64,000 nucleotides of DNA, from assembly GCA_014898415.1 (NCBI GenBank), contig RCTD01000008.1:1178001-1242000 (forward strand), given 5' to 3'. Of this stretch, positions 1 to 12,526 are shown piece after piece. Position 1 is the first letter of the stretch. Each line of letters starts with the position of its first letter. Made by a program: the position numbers and the translations under genes. The notes under the pieces are model-generated. The model was not told the origin of the DNA and ran no database searches. It saw only the letters and a list, made by a program, of their open reading frames with translations. The DNA is from Stromatinia cepivora. Lineage: Eukaryota > Ascomycota > Leotiomycetes > Helotiales > Sclerotiniaceae.

Positions 1-1085
1 ACCGCGTTTCATAGAGATCTTGGTTCAATGTCGCATCGGGACTTTCTCCTAGATGATAGTGATGAGCATGAGGGATGGACGGGATGAAGAATAGATGGAA
101 GAGAGTTCTAATGATTTTACGATTGGTACCTTTGGTACCGGAGTGCTTTTTATATCGGCATCGGCGGTCTCTGTATAAAAGGGAGGAAATGTATATTTAT
201 GGGATATAGGTGGGATGGAAAGATGTATAAAATGGGTTGGGGATTTCGAACCTTAGGAATTAGGTATTAGTAAAGTTAATGTACAAAATACTTGGCAGGG
301 GATTTGGAGGAGGAAAACTTCCATATTTAAAGTTAGCCTACCATATATAGAATATTTAGCAAATATCAAAAGAAATTAAATGCAGTATCTACCTAGAACT
401 ACCTACTTTCTTCACGTACAGACAGAAGTAATCTACATTAATAAGTGGTAGATCCACAAGTACCGAGTACTCCATAAATCAAAAGCAAGAAATTTTACTA
501 CCCGTAGTCAATCGATCTGCAAAAACTTCGGAAATATACCGACCTAGTACCTGACCTGAGTTACGACAGTATTGGTGCGGTGGCACTGACATCTTCAACC
601 ATTCAGCTGGGCATACTAGAGTACCAGCATACCCGGAAAAGCTTGTTAAAATTCTTGGAAATCTCTAAAAATAGGGAGCTTGGAAATTACGTCTGAAGAA
701 TTCATTTCTTTTTTTCTTTTATCTTTCTTTTTTTTTGGAAGGATGTTTCTGCAGGAATCGGAAGTATGGTTTCTCCGTGCCTCGGTTGACCGGCTTGTTG
801 GTAGGTCAATGTTCGAGAATTTATTTGTAGGTATTGTGTACTCTGCATTATTAATTGAGATTGTTTAGATTTGAGATTTGGAACTTTTGTTGGTTTATTA
901 CTTATTTATTCACTTACTTACTTACCTACTTACTGTCTTTTCTTTGCGTGCGGTGTGGTTTGTGCAATTTTTGTGCGAGTTCATTTTCTTATCTGTATCG
1001 TTGATCATCTTCATTACATAGATTTGCCAACTTGCAAGTTTGTGAAGCCGCAGACTCGCAAGCTCGCAATCTCACCTCCTTAACA
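1..1085. other. Upstream intergenic region, no gene supported
   Basis: No supported gene. A TATAAAAG-like sequence lies near 174-181. The first 120 bases can be read open on the minus strand, so the edge of a gene leaving the window at position 1 is possible, but no start, splice site or family signature supports it. The last few hundred bases before 1086 are pyrimidine-rich with short CTTACTTACC-like runs, as in fungal 5' leaders. Confidence 0.4.
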
Positions 1086-2262
1086 ATGGCATCCGCTACT
1101 CGTCTCCCGCTCAAATCCATCATTTTTACCACGGCAGTAGTGGCGGCTGCGGGGGCCTCTCATGTCAATATACAAAAATTACTTGTCGATACGTTTACGG
1201 GGCCAGGGAGTTATTCGAGAATCGCTGCTACGGTGGTTATATTAGCCAATTTGAAAAGTTTGCCGGGAGTTTGGCATGTATGTTCTTCTTTCTTCTCCCT
1301 CCGCTTTCCCCCCCTTTCACCTGTACAGAAAAAACAAGGTACGGAAACTAACGACAACCCAGTTCCGAGTCTGGAACGCAATCCTCAAACATCTCCTCTT
1401 CACCATCCCTAACATCCCCTCCAATCTCGGCCCAGCATCACTCTTTCTCCCCGTAATAACCACGTCCCACGCTCCCCTCTGGGAATGCGACTACAACCTG
1501 CACAAATCCAACAGCACATATTTCTCCGACCTCGACGTCACTCGATCCCATATCATCTGCTGTCTCCTGGAACCCGGTATCCACGCCCTCAAAAAAAACA
1601 CATCTAATAAACTCGTACTCAACAAAGAAGGAAATGCGGTCAAAGGTCGTTGGGGCATTATGCTCGGTGGCGTAATGTGTAATTTCAAACGAGAGATAGG
1701 GATTTATCAACAATATGAAATGTGGAGTCGGATTCTGTGTTGGGATCGAAAGTGGATTTATGTTGTTACGCATTTTGTGAAGAAGGGGACGGTTAGACCG
1801 AGGGGGTTTGTGTTAAGTGATGGGTCGTGGTTTGGAGGCCGGAATGCGAGGTTTGAGGTGGAGGGGGAGGGTGATAAGGTGGAGGGAGAGCTGGATGAGA
1901 AGGCGATTTTTGCGAGTGCGGTCAGTAAGTATGTGATGAAATTGGGAAGATTGACGGTTCATCCTGAGGTGGTGTTAAATGCTAGTGGGTTGTTGCCTGA
2001 GAGGCCGGGCGGGTGGCATAGTATGGATAATTCGGGAGCATCGACGCCGGAAATGGAGGAAAGTTTTGTGGATGCTAAGGATGAGGAGGAGGAGGTTAAG
2101 GAGGTGGTGAATGAGGCGAATGAATGGGATTGGAAGAGGGTTGAGAGGGAAAATAAGAGAGGTTTACAGTTTGCGGAACATTTTGCTGCGATGGAGGGGT
2201 TGCATCAGGAGTTTTCGGGGAGTCAGGGACCGGCGTTGGGGGAGTATAGGGATTTGTTGTAG
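1086..2262 (+). CDS. THEM6-like thioesterase-superfamily protein (hot-dog fold), two exons
   Basis: Exons 1086-1277 and 1363-2262 give 363 residues. The 85-nt intron starts GTATGT, has a perfect ACTAAC branch site and ends CCCAG; both boundaries are in phase 0. The start is the ATG in AACAATGGC. Residues about 10-30 form a hydrophobic, probably membrane-anchoring segment. The hot-dog domain follows, with a motif at about 109-122 (NLHKSNSTYFSDLD) that resembles the HMNNxxYxxxxDxxR motif of THEM6/4HBT_2 proteins, and a conserved WDRKWIYVVTHFV strand. A long acidic, Glu-rich loop (about 290-325) precedes the C-terminal helix. In this fungal family the substrate is unknown; acyl-thioester hydrolysis is inferred from the fold only. 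The N-terminal anchor suggests a membrane-associated location. Nothing looks broken. Confidence 0.85.
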
Positions 2263-5200
2263 TGATATGGATGGCTATGGAAAAGAAGCGAGAAAAAGAG
2301 GCTTCGTTGATATATAATTGGGAAATAGAGTAGATTAGATTAGATTAGCTGGGCTATATAGACCATGTAGGAGTATAGATGGAATCTCAAGACGAATTTT
2401 ACAATCCAGGACGGATGCAAGGCATTTCTCATAGTCCCTTTCATCAAATTCTCTAGCGAGACAAATCTCCACTAACATCCAAGTGGTCCTAATCACGTCA
2501 CGAGAAGTAAATACAGCATGTTGAAAAAGCAAAATCCTACGCTTAGCATCACGTCGCAAAAGAACATCATTATATAAAAGGAAAAGGGTGCAAAATCGAA
2601 TATCAAAACACGCACCAGAAAACTCGAAAATCCACTCCGTGAAGATGAGTGCACTGTCTTTGTGTAATTAGAGGAAGGTCAAAAGTTAAATCCTGCTTTT
2701 TCGTGGGGATAATTGGATTTGGATTTGTGGATTTATAGATTTGTGGATGCTGTGTCTTCGGTTCGATTGTGAGTTTCTTTTTAGGAGAAATGGGAGGGGT
2801 GGTGAGTGGTGAATAGTTGGGAGGTGGGAGGTGGGATGATGATGATGGGAGGGGAGGGGAGGGGAGGGGAGGAGAATGTTTTTGTTGTGTTGTTGTTGTT
2901 GTTGTGGAAATGGATAGGTATAGGTATATTTGGTAGGGGAGATTTTTGATTTTATTGTTGTATCTTTTTATCCGGGGTCGAGATTTCCATTGAATTAGAA
3001 CTTTCAAGTGAAATAGTTTTATAAGTAAATACTTAGTTTGAATCATTGATTATGGAGAATTCTCATGGAATAATAGAAAATCAAATCATTGCAGTTAGCA
3101 ACAGTCTGAAACTTTGCATCCTTGTGTTTTGACATTGTGGTGTTTTGGTCTTTTGGGGTTTGGTTGATGAGTAAAAAAGAGGTGAGTTAGGGGAGGTGAG
3201 TTTTGTGTGGTTTGGATGAGGAGGAGAGGGCAGGGGGGAAGGGAAGAAAATGGGATAGGGGATAAGGGAAGTGATTCGGGGTGAATGGAAAGGAAGAGAG
3301 GGAAGTGAATGCAGGTGCGGGCTAAAGAGACATGGAGTAGATGACGAGGGAGGTGAATGAATTGTAAAAGATGGAAGGGAAGGGGAAAAGGGAGATATAA
3401 AGAGTACAGGATTTGAAGTTTGGGAGGTCAGAAAATATGATGGAACTACAAGTTAACCCAAAATGTCGTTGTCCAATTCAACGATTTGAGTTGGTAGTTG
3501 TACAACTTTTGAATTCGAAAATGAGAGTTCTTTTCGCAAGATTTGATGGGTAGATGTATTGTGTTGTTGTTTAATTTTGTAAGGTGCGATGTTAGAATAA
3601 ACGACAACAGTCAAACTTCAATCTCAGTTGCCAGTGATAATTTCTCGCTTTATGAATGATGGTGAATTATAAGCTTACTGTCATCAGCTGAAAATCTGCA
3701 AGTACCATATTTCAAACGAATCAATACCATACACCTACCAATATCTGATCCTAACACAACATTTATCAAAAATCGCTCGCATGGTGCACAACGGACCCCA
3801 TCAAAAAAATTTACCAAAAGGAATTCTGGTGTTGGGCTGAAGAATAGTCTAGGATGAAGAGGCATTGTTTATATATTCATATTTGAAAAATTGTGAGTGG
3901 GAGGTTGCGCTAGGGTAAAGGGAGAAGAGGGGTGTTGTGAATTCGGTGAGAGAGAGGCAAAGCCTCGCTCATCACTCGAGAGGGATAGATAGTTGAAGTC
4001 CGGCCTAAAATATTGCAAAGAAGTGTTATAAAAAGATAGGATGTGCAGGTCTGGGAGGATTTAGGCAGAATATCTGGTGAACAGTACTGTACAAGGTTTG
4101 TAATTTGGGTGAACTATATTGTTTGCTGTTTGTTGTGAGTTCTATCAAGTAGCGAGTAGTGGGTGTCTCGTTGTCGTTGTGTGGTATAGGTGCGTTTGTA
4201 GAGGGCAACGAGAGCTGTGATTGAGTGGTAAGAAAACCCTTGAGATCATAGTACACAATCTCTGCTTGGTGAATGATTAGTTCTTTCTAAATACTTGATC
4301 AAACGATGTTTCCTTGATTTGACTGGAGGATTATGAAGTCAAAATACATCAGCTGTGGATGTACCCTTATCTTTCATAGAAGGCAGTTGTTAAAGGATAG
4401 CTCGGGTTGTTTAGAGAGGAGGAGATGGGATTTATATGCAAAAAGAGAGGAAATATTTGCCTCAGTGTTGAGTTGGACCATTGGGTGGATGGGCGAATTA
4501 TTCACTTCTCGAGTGAGAGGATAAGGCTGCGTATTGATGTTTCTCAAGTGATTAAATCCGTGGTATGAAATCCACCACTTAGCTATTGAATATTTTGGAG
4601 AATACACACATATGTAAAGAAAATGAAGTACGAGGGATTTGTTGCTGGACATGGAGAGACAGTCACCAAAACTCAGGTCTGCTGTGTTTGTAGTCAGAAG
4701 TATTACTTTGATGCGGTTCCACTATCTCTGGGCAGGCTTTCTGACCAAAAAGCTCTTAGAAGCCGCAGGTGTTGGAAATGAGGTTCTATGTTTGTCATCT
4801 CAAGATTTGATAGATTGTGTAAAAGTGATGGTCAATTAGATGAGTGACAATACTAACTTATAGACAACAGTAAATCATCCTTTACCATCGAACAACGAAC
4901 CCCAAAATGCGGTATTACACCTCTTACGCACGATAGACAAGTAGAAGCTCAGTTGAAGAAAGATATAGTGAAGAATAGAAACTAGAACAGCTAGAAAAAT
5001 GTAAGATATTATAAGATGCTGGCTCGACACCTATTATCCTTGACTTATAGAGGAACATGTTTGGTTTGCTGGAATGTGGAAGGAGATGGGGCTTATATGG
5101 TGCAATTTTGAGATTCAGAGGATGGGAGTGGAGGATGGGAGGAGGGTGGAGTAAGGGAAAAGAAAAGGGGGCATGGAAGACGAAAGGAAGCATAGAAAAA

Positions 5201-5640
5201 GTGAATATAATACCTGACAAAGGAAAGAGCTAACACAAGGTGATTTTGTGGCGAACCAACAGAATACAGAATGCAAATCCTCTTCCCACAACATCAGACA
5301 GAGTTTATAAATAGAGTGAAGTAGAGTAGTTTTGACCCGAGTATGATATCCTAGGCCAAGCGATCGAGCAAAAAAATGTGGTATTCTATCTCTTTGCTCT
5401 TGGATATGATTGCGAGTAGAATGGGTCTGTATATCATTCCAAGTATCCCTTCAAACTCCATTTCTTTTCTTCAGTATTTTCAGCGAGTAGGGTGATAATA
5501 GAAATCATGGTCTACTGTGCCGCCGTCTTACACTCAAACGACAACGACCAGTCCGGCTCAATTCCAACGACAACAGCAAAAGTAATCAAGACTTCAATTT
5601 GCACAAGCAAAATCTATCCATAAAACCAATAAACCCCCAA
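2263..5640. other. 3.4-kb intergenic region with low-complexity tracts
   Basis: No supported gene. It holds a G-rich purine tract (GGGGA units near 2849-2873), a TTGTTG-rich tract (2878-2903), further purine-rich stretches (3180-3400) and several short ORFs of 60-100 codons on both strands without recognisable domains or splice signals. Base composition is that of normal euchromatin rather than the AT-rich island. It could carry non-coding transcripts or UTRs of the flanking genes. Confidence 0.4.
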
Positions 5641-6250
5641 TCTTAATATATATTATATATATATATATTCACTAAGCTTACTTGACTGAAAACCCTTAGA
5701 AACCTTCAGATGACTACCCATTAGACCTTTGGAAAGTTTTATTGTATATCTGCGAAAGTGAGACTACAATACAGTCGCTAATCCTGGATATTTCGGGCTG
5801 TGAGTGGTCAGTCTATTTTAGTCTACTAATTTGTAGATTTTGAGAATGTTTTAATCATAACTACTGATCTATAGATTTCGGAGTTATTCAAATAATAATT
5901 AATCGGTATTATTAAATAACTACTCATTAGATCTTTAAGAATTTTATTGTATATCCACAAATAGTATAATTGTTATTTAATATAATCTAATAAATTATAA
6001 TAAGTTTTAATAAATATAATTTCGGATTAGTTTTATTATATATTTTTAAAAATTATACGATCGATAATTTAATATCTACTCAATTATAATAACTTTGAAT
6101 CTTTATAATAATATCTTATAATACTAATTTTAAATTTTGATTTATATTTTAAATTTATTATTCTTTATTTATCTCATTTAGTAAATAAAGATAATAGATA
6201 TTTTAAATACTATTTAAAAATAGATGAATAAATCCTACTTGATTGCTTAC
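5641..6250. repeat. Small AT-rich, probably RIP-affected patch
   Basis: Composition drops abruptly to very AT-rich DNA made of TAATA, TTTATA and AAATAA words, and recovers at about 6250. Two similar phrases, near 5711-5760 and 5923-5960 (both reading roughly CTAC(C/T)CATTAGA(C/T)CTTT ... TTTTATTGTATATC), suggest an old internal duplication. No coding signal remains. It is a minor copy of the kind of DNA that fills 18.6-54.7 kb. Confidence 0.5.
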
Positions 6251-6677
6251 TTGCTTTCTATTTGATTTACATGTATATTCCCGCTAATTCCTGCATTTCC
6301 CGTCATTTCCCGTTGCTATGGTTGCACTGCATATCTCTGAATGGACATGTTACATCTAGGCAACACGATAATACGCGTACATCTAGTCCTCTATTATATC
6401 ATCCAATAGTAATAGACGAAATGCAACACTATCCCCCGCATCTTCTACAACCAATAATATCACGCCCCCGCTCTAAGAAAGTCTACAAGAGACAACTCAT
6501 CCTACGAAGAAGAATTAATGGTCTGATCTTTTACTACAGATTCTGGAATGTCATATACTTCTATCTAATCTTCTGATTAACATCCTCCATTTAAGACGCC
6601 TAGGTCTCCCAAAGAGGCCCTCAACATCAAGATTGCCTTCATTTCGATATCCCAAAATAGGTATAAACAACAACAAA

Positions 6678-7784
6678 ATGCCAGCATCCGAGCGAGCAAT
6701 ATGCAAAGTCCGACTACCACCCATCGACGAAAAGAGTGACGAGGAGCCTCATCTCAATCCCCAATCTGACTTACACACCAAATGGGCAAATGCAATCCAG
6801 AAACTATTCTCCCCAGACCCAGAGTCACCACATCATACTCAAATCCGCAATTTCGATATTCTTCTCAACAAAGACGGATCCGCAGAGAACTTACTCCAAA
6901 ACCAATCAACCTCCTCAAAATCAGCAACACAGCTGTATCCAACACGCTGTCAACTTCCCGAAGTCATTTCAACCCGACTTACTACGGATGAAGAAAAAGT
7001 CGCCCGTGCGGAACTTTTTGCTTTAGGTAGTATTTTGTATGAGATTTCCTCGGGTCATCCGCTTTTTCGTGATGTAGATGAAGAAGATGAAAGTGGAAAT
7101 AATGAGCTCGAGGGCGCAATTCAGAATCTTTTTGTGATGGGAAAATTTCCTGAGGATTTGTGGGATTTATCACTTAGATCGAGGATTTTGGCATGCTGGT
7201 GCCCGGGGTTTTTAAAGGAAATGTTGAGTTTGAGTGAGGAAGAGAAAGGTTCGTGGTTTATGTTTATTTAACCCTTTGATTTATCTATCTACATTGTATT
7301 TCCCTCTTCTCTTCTCTACTTTCTCTCTCTTTTTTTTTAAGAATCTTCATATTCGCTTGGAACAAAATAAATATCTAACCACTCCATCCACTCTCCTTAA
7401 CCAGGCATCGGAAACTACATCAAAAAGCACCCTTATCGATTTAGTTTCCAAGTAGTAGGAGGCCTCATAACGGCTGCATCCATCGCGGCCGTACCAGTCC
7501 TCGGCGCAGTAGGATTTTCAGCCGCAGGCCCCGTCGCTGGCTCTGCAGCTGCAGCATGGCAATCTGGCATAGGTCTTATTGAAGCAGGAAGTATTTTTGC
7601 CTGGTGTCAAAGTGTTGCTATGGGAGGTGCGGCTGTAGGTGGAGTTATTGGTGCTGGGGTGGGTGGAGCGGGTCTTTTGGCTGGTGCTACGGGTTTGGGG
7701 GTTTTGGATGGGGTGGAGTTTAATGGTTTGGAATTGAGGGAGAAGTTTTTGGTTGCTTGGGGTCGAGAGGTAAGGGGAGAGTAG
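6678..7784 (+). CDS. Kinase C-lobe remnant fused to IFI6/IFI27-like hydrophobic domain
   Basis: Exons 6678-7248 and 7405-7784 (split codon G|GC) give 316 residues. The intron ends with TAACC branch-like sequence and CCAG. Residues about 100-185 contain RAELFALGSILYEISSGHPLF, followed by an Asp/Glu-rich loop and FPEDLWDL...ILACW; this matches the protein-kinase subdomain IX-XI region. No Gly-loop, catalytic Lys, HRD or DFG lies upstream, so it cannot be an active kinase. Exon 2 encodes a Gly/Ala-rich membrane domain with LGAVGFSAAGPVAGSAAAAW, which resembles the IFI6/IFI27 (ISG12, interferon-induced 6-16) family, then a short charged tail. In animals that family sits in mitochondria or ER; the fungal role is unknown. 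The start is the first in-frame ATG (CAAAATGCC); coding upstream of it is not excluded. Confidence 0.72.
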
Positions 7785-8074
7785 AAGGAGCAATGTATGA
7801 TGGGTACCTATAGTATGAAACAAACGAAAGTAAGCGAGATGAGGTCAGTCTTAAAGTGAGGATAATGGTTATTTCTAGCGAGGGTATTTTGAGATGACGA
7901 TATCTTGGTATGAAGTGCACAAGGTTGATTAAATGATTGATTATTTCATTAATGTCCTGTATCAATCTAAGACTGAGTGAGAGAAGATACGACATAAAAT
8001 ACAGTACAACATCCATTGATAATAACAACTAGATAATCGAAACCATTCCTCTCAATCCAACCACTCTTAAATCC
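7785..8074. other. Short convergent intergenic region
   Basis: Lies between the stop of the plus-strand IFI6-like gene and the stop of the minus-strand BTB gene, so the two genes converge here and share a 3' region of about 290 bases. No further gene or structured element is seen. Confidence 0.5.
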
Positions 8075-8740
8075 CTAATCCAATCCCTCCACACTCGCCA
8101 CCCAATCAACAACAACCTGCTTCCTCACAACCAACGTATTCAAAACCTGCTCATCCTCATACTCATCCTCCTTATCACCCTGCGCATTCGCACACTGCCT
8201 ACCACAAGCCCTCGGATTGCCCCTATGAACAGGAATTCCACGCGGACAAACATACACCTTCTTTACGCGCCAAGCCGGATGAAACTCTTCAAAACACTCA
8301 CTCTTACCCTCACATTCCCACCACAAGCCCTCCAATTCACGCACAGAACATCTGAGCTTCACAGCAGAAACATATCTCTTATCCCGTAACCATTTCTCCA
8401 ACCGAGGGATCTGGAAATATTTCGCTTCTTCTAGAAGTGCGTGATAGAGAGCGTGATCATGTCCTTTTGTATAGTCGTAGAAAAGAGGAGGTACACCCCG
8501 TCGAAGATACCGTAGGATGTGTGAGAAGAGGCCGGGATCTGCGTCGATGAAATATGAACCATCTGCTTCGGTGTTATTCCAGCGCCCGGATAATAGTGCT
8601 GCGAAGAATGCGCTTTCGCCTGTCAGTGTTTCGTATGTGGTGATGAAGCGCTGTTCTCCCACTTGAAGGGTGATGGATCTGCTTGCTGCCAGAACTGACA
8701 TAGCCTGTTCGTTTGAATCCGACTTCTCGGATGTTGACAT
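8075..8740 (-). CDS. BTB/POZ (T1 / K-channel tetramerisation-type) domain protein
   Basis: Intronless ORF of 221 residues. Residues about 22-125 form a KCTD-type BTB_2 domain: ITLQVGEQRFITTYETL, then SAFFAALLSGRW, DGSYFIDADPGLFSHILRYLRRG and a helix ending KYFQIPRLEKWL. These are the hallmarks of the T1 fold used for tetramerisation and often for Cullin-3 adaptor binding. The tail (about 126-221) contains several Cys residues and an acidic stretch (EDEYEDEQ) with no recognised domain. There is no MATH, Kelch or membrane segment. A role as a ubiquitin-ligase adaptor is plausible from the family but not shown here. The start is supported by ATG followed directly by Ser/Glu/Lys-rich residues leading into the domain. 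It is the last intact gene before the AT-rich DNA. Confidence 0.85.
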   Translation of the reverse strand: MSTSEKSDSNEQAMSVLAASRSITLQVGEQRFITTYETLTGESAFFAALLSGRWNNTEADGSYFIDADPGLFSHILRYLRRGVPPLFYDYTKGHDHALYHALLEEAKYFQIPRLEKWLRDKRYVSAVKLRCSVRELEGLWWECEGKSECFEEFHPAWRVKKVYVCPRGIPVHRGNPRACGRQCANAQGDKEDEYEDEQVLNTLVVRKQVVVDWVASVEGLD

Positions 8741-10239
8741 CTTGCATGCATCTATCTGACTATTGGCAACTGAATCGATGACCTGATTTCATCATTGAAT
8801 ATTAGCGAATGGATCCAATTACAAAAGGAAAATGTAATATCACTACCTACTAAGTTAATGTCAGATGTAGAAACTATTTCTGAAATTCACTGTAGAACTC
8901 AGATCTGAAAGCTTTAGTTATGAGAATAAGAAATAGATGGGTACTAATATACATATAAACACAATCCAAGAACCGTAGAACATATCCAAGATATCAATCC
9001 CCCCTGCCCAACAAACAAAAATTTTGCTTCCGAGTAACAGGATTACTAGTGCACTTTCATTTCTTTTGCCAAAATATCATGTATGCAAATGCCCGTCTAG
9101 GGGCTAACTGTATGCCAAGAAGCTGAAGCTAAAGCTAAAGCTGATGCGTTTGTATTTGATTCTAAATACAGATAGAAAATACTTTTTACTTTTATTAGTA
9201 TAAAATCGAAATCATATATAAGAATAAATAGATAATTTTATTTTATTTAAAGAATCAAAAGTTATATTAATAATAATCATGGAATTAAAATAATAAAATA
9301 ATATCATATGTCTAAGTACAGCGGTTTGAGCTACTGTATTTAGCGGGTTTTGTCGCTGTTTTACGCAGCCTCAATTGCTCGGTAAACCTGTCTATAGAGT
9401 ATATGATTATATTAAACTTTCCTTTTATATCAGAAACCCGCATCCCAGAAATCCATATCTCAGAAACCTGCATTTCAAAAAAACGCCTCTCCAATATATT
9501 GTTAACTCAAAATCCTATTTTGGTATCCCTTTTCTTCTTCATTATAAAAACTCTTGTTTATTTTTTTTACTTTGATAATTGTTTATATTATAAATATTTA
9601 TAATACTCACTTATTTATTATAACTATTTATAACTATAAAATCTATTTTCATTATATTCTATTTCTTTTCAATTTTATCCTCAAAATTTAATTTTATTTT
9701 CTTTTTTTATATTTTCTTTTATTTATTTTCAATAATTTATAAATATCCCTTATTATTATTCATTTCCGATAATCTATAAATCTTTTTCAAATACAAATTT
9801 ACTATCTTTATTTAATCTCAATCTCGATCAATTATAATACTTATTATCTAAATTCCAACAAAAAACATACTCAAAACACTTTAGAATATTCTGAAACGAT
9901 ATAATAATAACAACAAAATACTCAAAGAAAAAAAAAAATGTTTAACAAAAAGAATTATCGATTTCTATAAATTGATCTGAACAATATACAGTTTTTACAG
10001 CCATTCAATATCGAGAATACAAAAACCAATATCTACTACATCAAATAGAAATTTATTAAATATATAAAATCTTTTACTTTTATAATTTCATTAGATTAAA
10101 GAATATATAGATATTACAATTATATTGATATCGATTATTAACGAACAGCTATTCTAATATAAAATTGCAACAAAAATATAATAATATTATTTCTTCATTA
10201 GATCTACAAGATATATCTAACGAAAAAGCAAAAAAAGGG
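8741..10239. other. Promoter of BTB gene grading into AT-rich DNA
   Basis: 8741-9140 has normal composition and should contain the BTB promoter; it includes a GAAGCTGAAGCTAAAGCT short repeat (9118-9145). From about 9150 the sequence becomes strongly AT-rich with pyrimidine-rich runs (9530-9840). No gene is supported; short ORFs around 9312-9603 are shadows of low-complexity sequence. Confidence 0.45.
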
Positions 10240-12526
10240 GAAGAGAAAATCTATTAATCAATACTAGCGGGATTTTAAGATGCTCTATTATCGATTTAAT
10301 AATACCTTTGTAAATACGAATGATTCGAACGAGATCGTTAAAGTATATTAAAATCTTTCTTTTATACTTTATTCTTATATTTTCATACTAATCTCGCGAA
10401 GTATATTAACGATATATTAAAGGATAAATTTGGATTGGATACTATAATAAAAGCCAAATCAGTAGCCGGATTAGATGATCTACTTCTATTGCTTGTTCAA
10501 CATTAAACTCATAATGAATCCGTTTTTCCTATTAAGGATAACCGATATAATATAACCACTATAATGCTGTTTCAATCTTATATTGGTGATCGATCTGCAG
10601 AGTTTGTTTATTTATCAAAGGGCAAAGCTAGCGAAAATCCTTTTAGTAAAATAGAGATTGATAAAGATATATAATCTCGAGAATCATTGTATTACAATTG
10701 TAACGATAAAAGTGATATCGAGGATATCGATAATTTTAAGTATAATAAACTTGATAATGATATAGATTGTAGAGGTGATCTTAATAACGGTTATAATATC
10801 GATGGAATAAATATTATTATAATAAAGAATACAAATGAAGATTATACTATTGAAATCAATAATTCTAAAGAATTAGTTCTATAAATTTATATTGGTATTA
10901 AATATAATGAATTTGATAAAGCGATACGATAATATAAAGTATTTTGTTATAAGAATATCTATCTTTAGATAATATAGAATCTAAAATCTAAGAAAAAAGA
11001 TTTTCTTGTTATAGAACTTTATTTATAATATTATAAAGATATCAATAATAAATTTAAATTATATATTGCTTCTTTTTATCTTTGAAATTTTAATTAATTT
11101 ATTTCAATACAATTTTCTTATTCCGAGAAAATCCTCTACCGATTCTTTATTCAATCTTTTATATCTTAATATATACAATCCATAATAATACTATTCTTAT
11201 CGATAATTATATATCTGCCGAACCCTTCTTCATAACAGATTTTGAAGATCAGAATATGAAAACTATAAAAATATATTGGAAACCAGAATAACTCAAAAGA
11301 TTAATCTTCCAAAGGTTTATTTGTTCTATTAATAATTAAATAAAATCAAAAACAAAACCAATGATCTATTCGACTTATATCTTTTATATTGACCATTTAG
11401 GAAAGGATATTGACTTTAAAGATAAGTTGACAAATTATTGTTTTCGCTAGGGAATTGCAAATACAATCGATGATATATATTTTTTGATATTTTTATTTAA
11501 TTCTCTAGGCTAACAGTTATTTTAGGCGTCGCTTTAGACGCTGTTCGTGATCAGATCATAAGACATAACCCATTCACCGGAATCTTCAACAAAGCCTATA
11601 TAAACAACATCATCAGATTCAATATACAGAATGCTTTTCTTGAAAATGAGATCTCCAATAGTGAACTTACTCAAGCTTTTACACATATAAGCATTCGATA
11701 CAACCCAGGTATACCCAAAGAAGTTCTGATCGAAATGATGAAATCACTTTTGGCTGCAGATCCAGATATCGTCGACTTTAAGCGACAATTCAAAAAGCTA
11801 TACATTCAAATCAAACGGGATTTTAAGTTCATCAGATATACATTGCAAACGATTCGAAAGCAGTACAAAGATCTTCGAAAGAACCTTATGAATACTAAGA
11901 AAAACCTGAAAGACGAAATTGAAAAGGAATTCCGAAAGGATTACTTCTTTTGTATTCATAACGAGATAATGAAAAAGCAATTGTATAAACTATCCAGCAA
12001 GATTATAAAGGATAAGGAGAAGGATACACCTATTATCTAATATCAACTTAATGAGCGATATCAATTATAGCAGATTCTATACGATTTTTCTAAGGACTTA
12101 AATCAACAAGATATTGTTTCTCGAAAGATTTCTGTTATCAATCTCATAATCGCCTTTGTGTTTTGATAAGAATTCCAAACTCGCAAGTTACAATCTGCTT
12201 TAATCCTCAAGGACATAGACAAAAAGGAATCCCCTATTCCGGCTTCCCCCTCATCACCTGATGAATTTCCTATGATCTATGCGAAGACCCAATATATCAT
12301 TTGTATCGAGAACAACCATCTTTCGTACGAACAACAAATGCAATCCTTTCGTTGTGTTACTCATATATGGAATCATATTGAGAATATTCATTTGTACAAT
12401 CAAACAGTAAATATAATTTTTATTTGCCACCATCCTATATACAAAGCTAAGAAACTGATTCTCAACAATTTGATACATTTTAAGAATCATATAGCCAGAG
12501 CCCATGGGATTGAGCTTCGACCCTGA
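10240..12526 (+). pseudogene. RIP-decayed DUF3435 / FluG-domain gene (Starship-captain-related)
   Basis: A plus-strand relic readable across many stops. Matches to the DUF3435 (FluG-domain) family as I know it occur in order: RDFKMLYYRFNNTFV at about 10270; AGLDDLLLLLVQH and TTIMLFQSYIGDRSAEFVY near 10460-10620; an acidic stretch (10690-10890); GVALDAVRDQIIRHNPFTG then FNKAYINN at 11527-11620; an open block of 101 codons (11735-12040) with RKDYFFCIHNEIMKKQL; and a C-terminal Cys/His-rich, C2H2-like region ending HFKNHIARAHGIELRP (12272-12526). The 5' half is heavily AT-mutated and the 3' kilobase much less so. DUF3435 contains the crypton-like tyrosine recombinases that move Starship elements; other members have no known mobility. 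Frameshifts and stops make it non-functional. Confidence 0.75.

Noticed and set aside
241..252. GGATTTCGAACC resembling a tRNA B box on the minus strand
   Set aside because: No A box, acceptor stem or cloverleaf can be drawn around it.
2335..2667. Minus-strand frame open for about 105 codons (SRDVIRTTWMLVEICLAREF...)
   Set aside because: Protein-like, but no suitable ATG, no supported upstream exon in the low-complexity DNA beyond it, and no known domain.
2603..3046. Minus-strand ORF of 147 codons
   Set aside because: Almost entirely low-complexity Thr/Pro/Ser from the G-rich and GTT-rich tracts; no family signal.
3650..3865. Minus-strand 71-codon ORF with ATG and four Cys
   Set aside because: Considered as a small secreted protein, but the N-terminus is not a convincing signal peptide and there is no further support.
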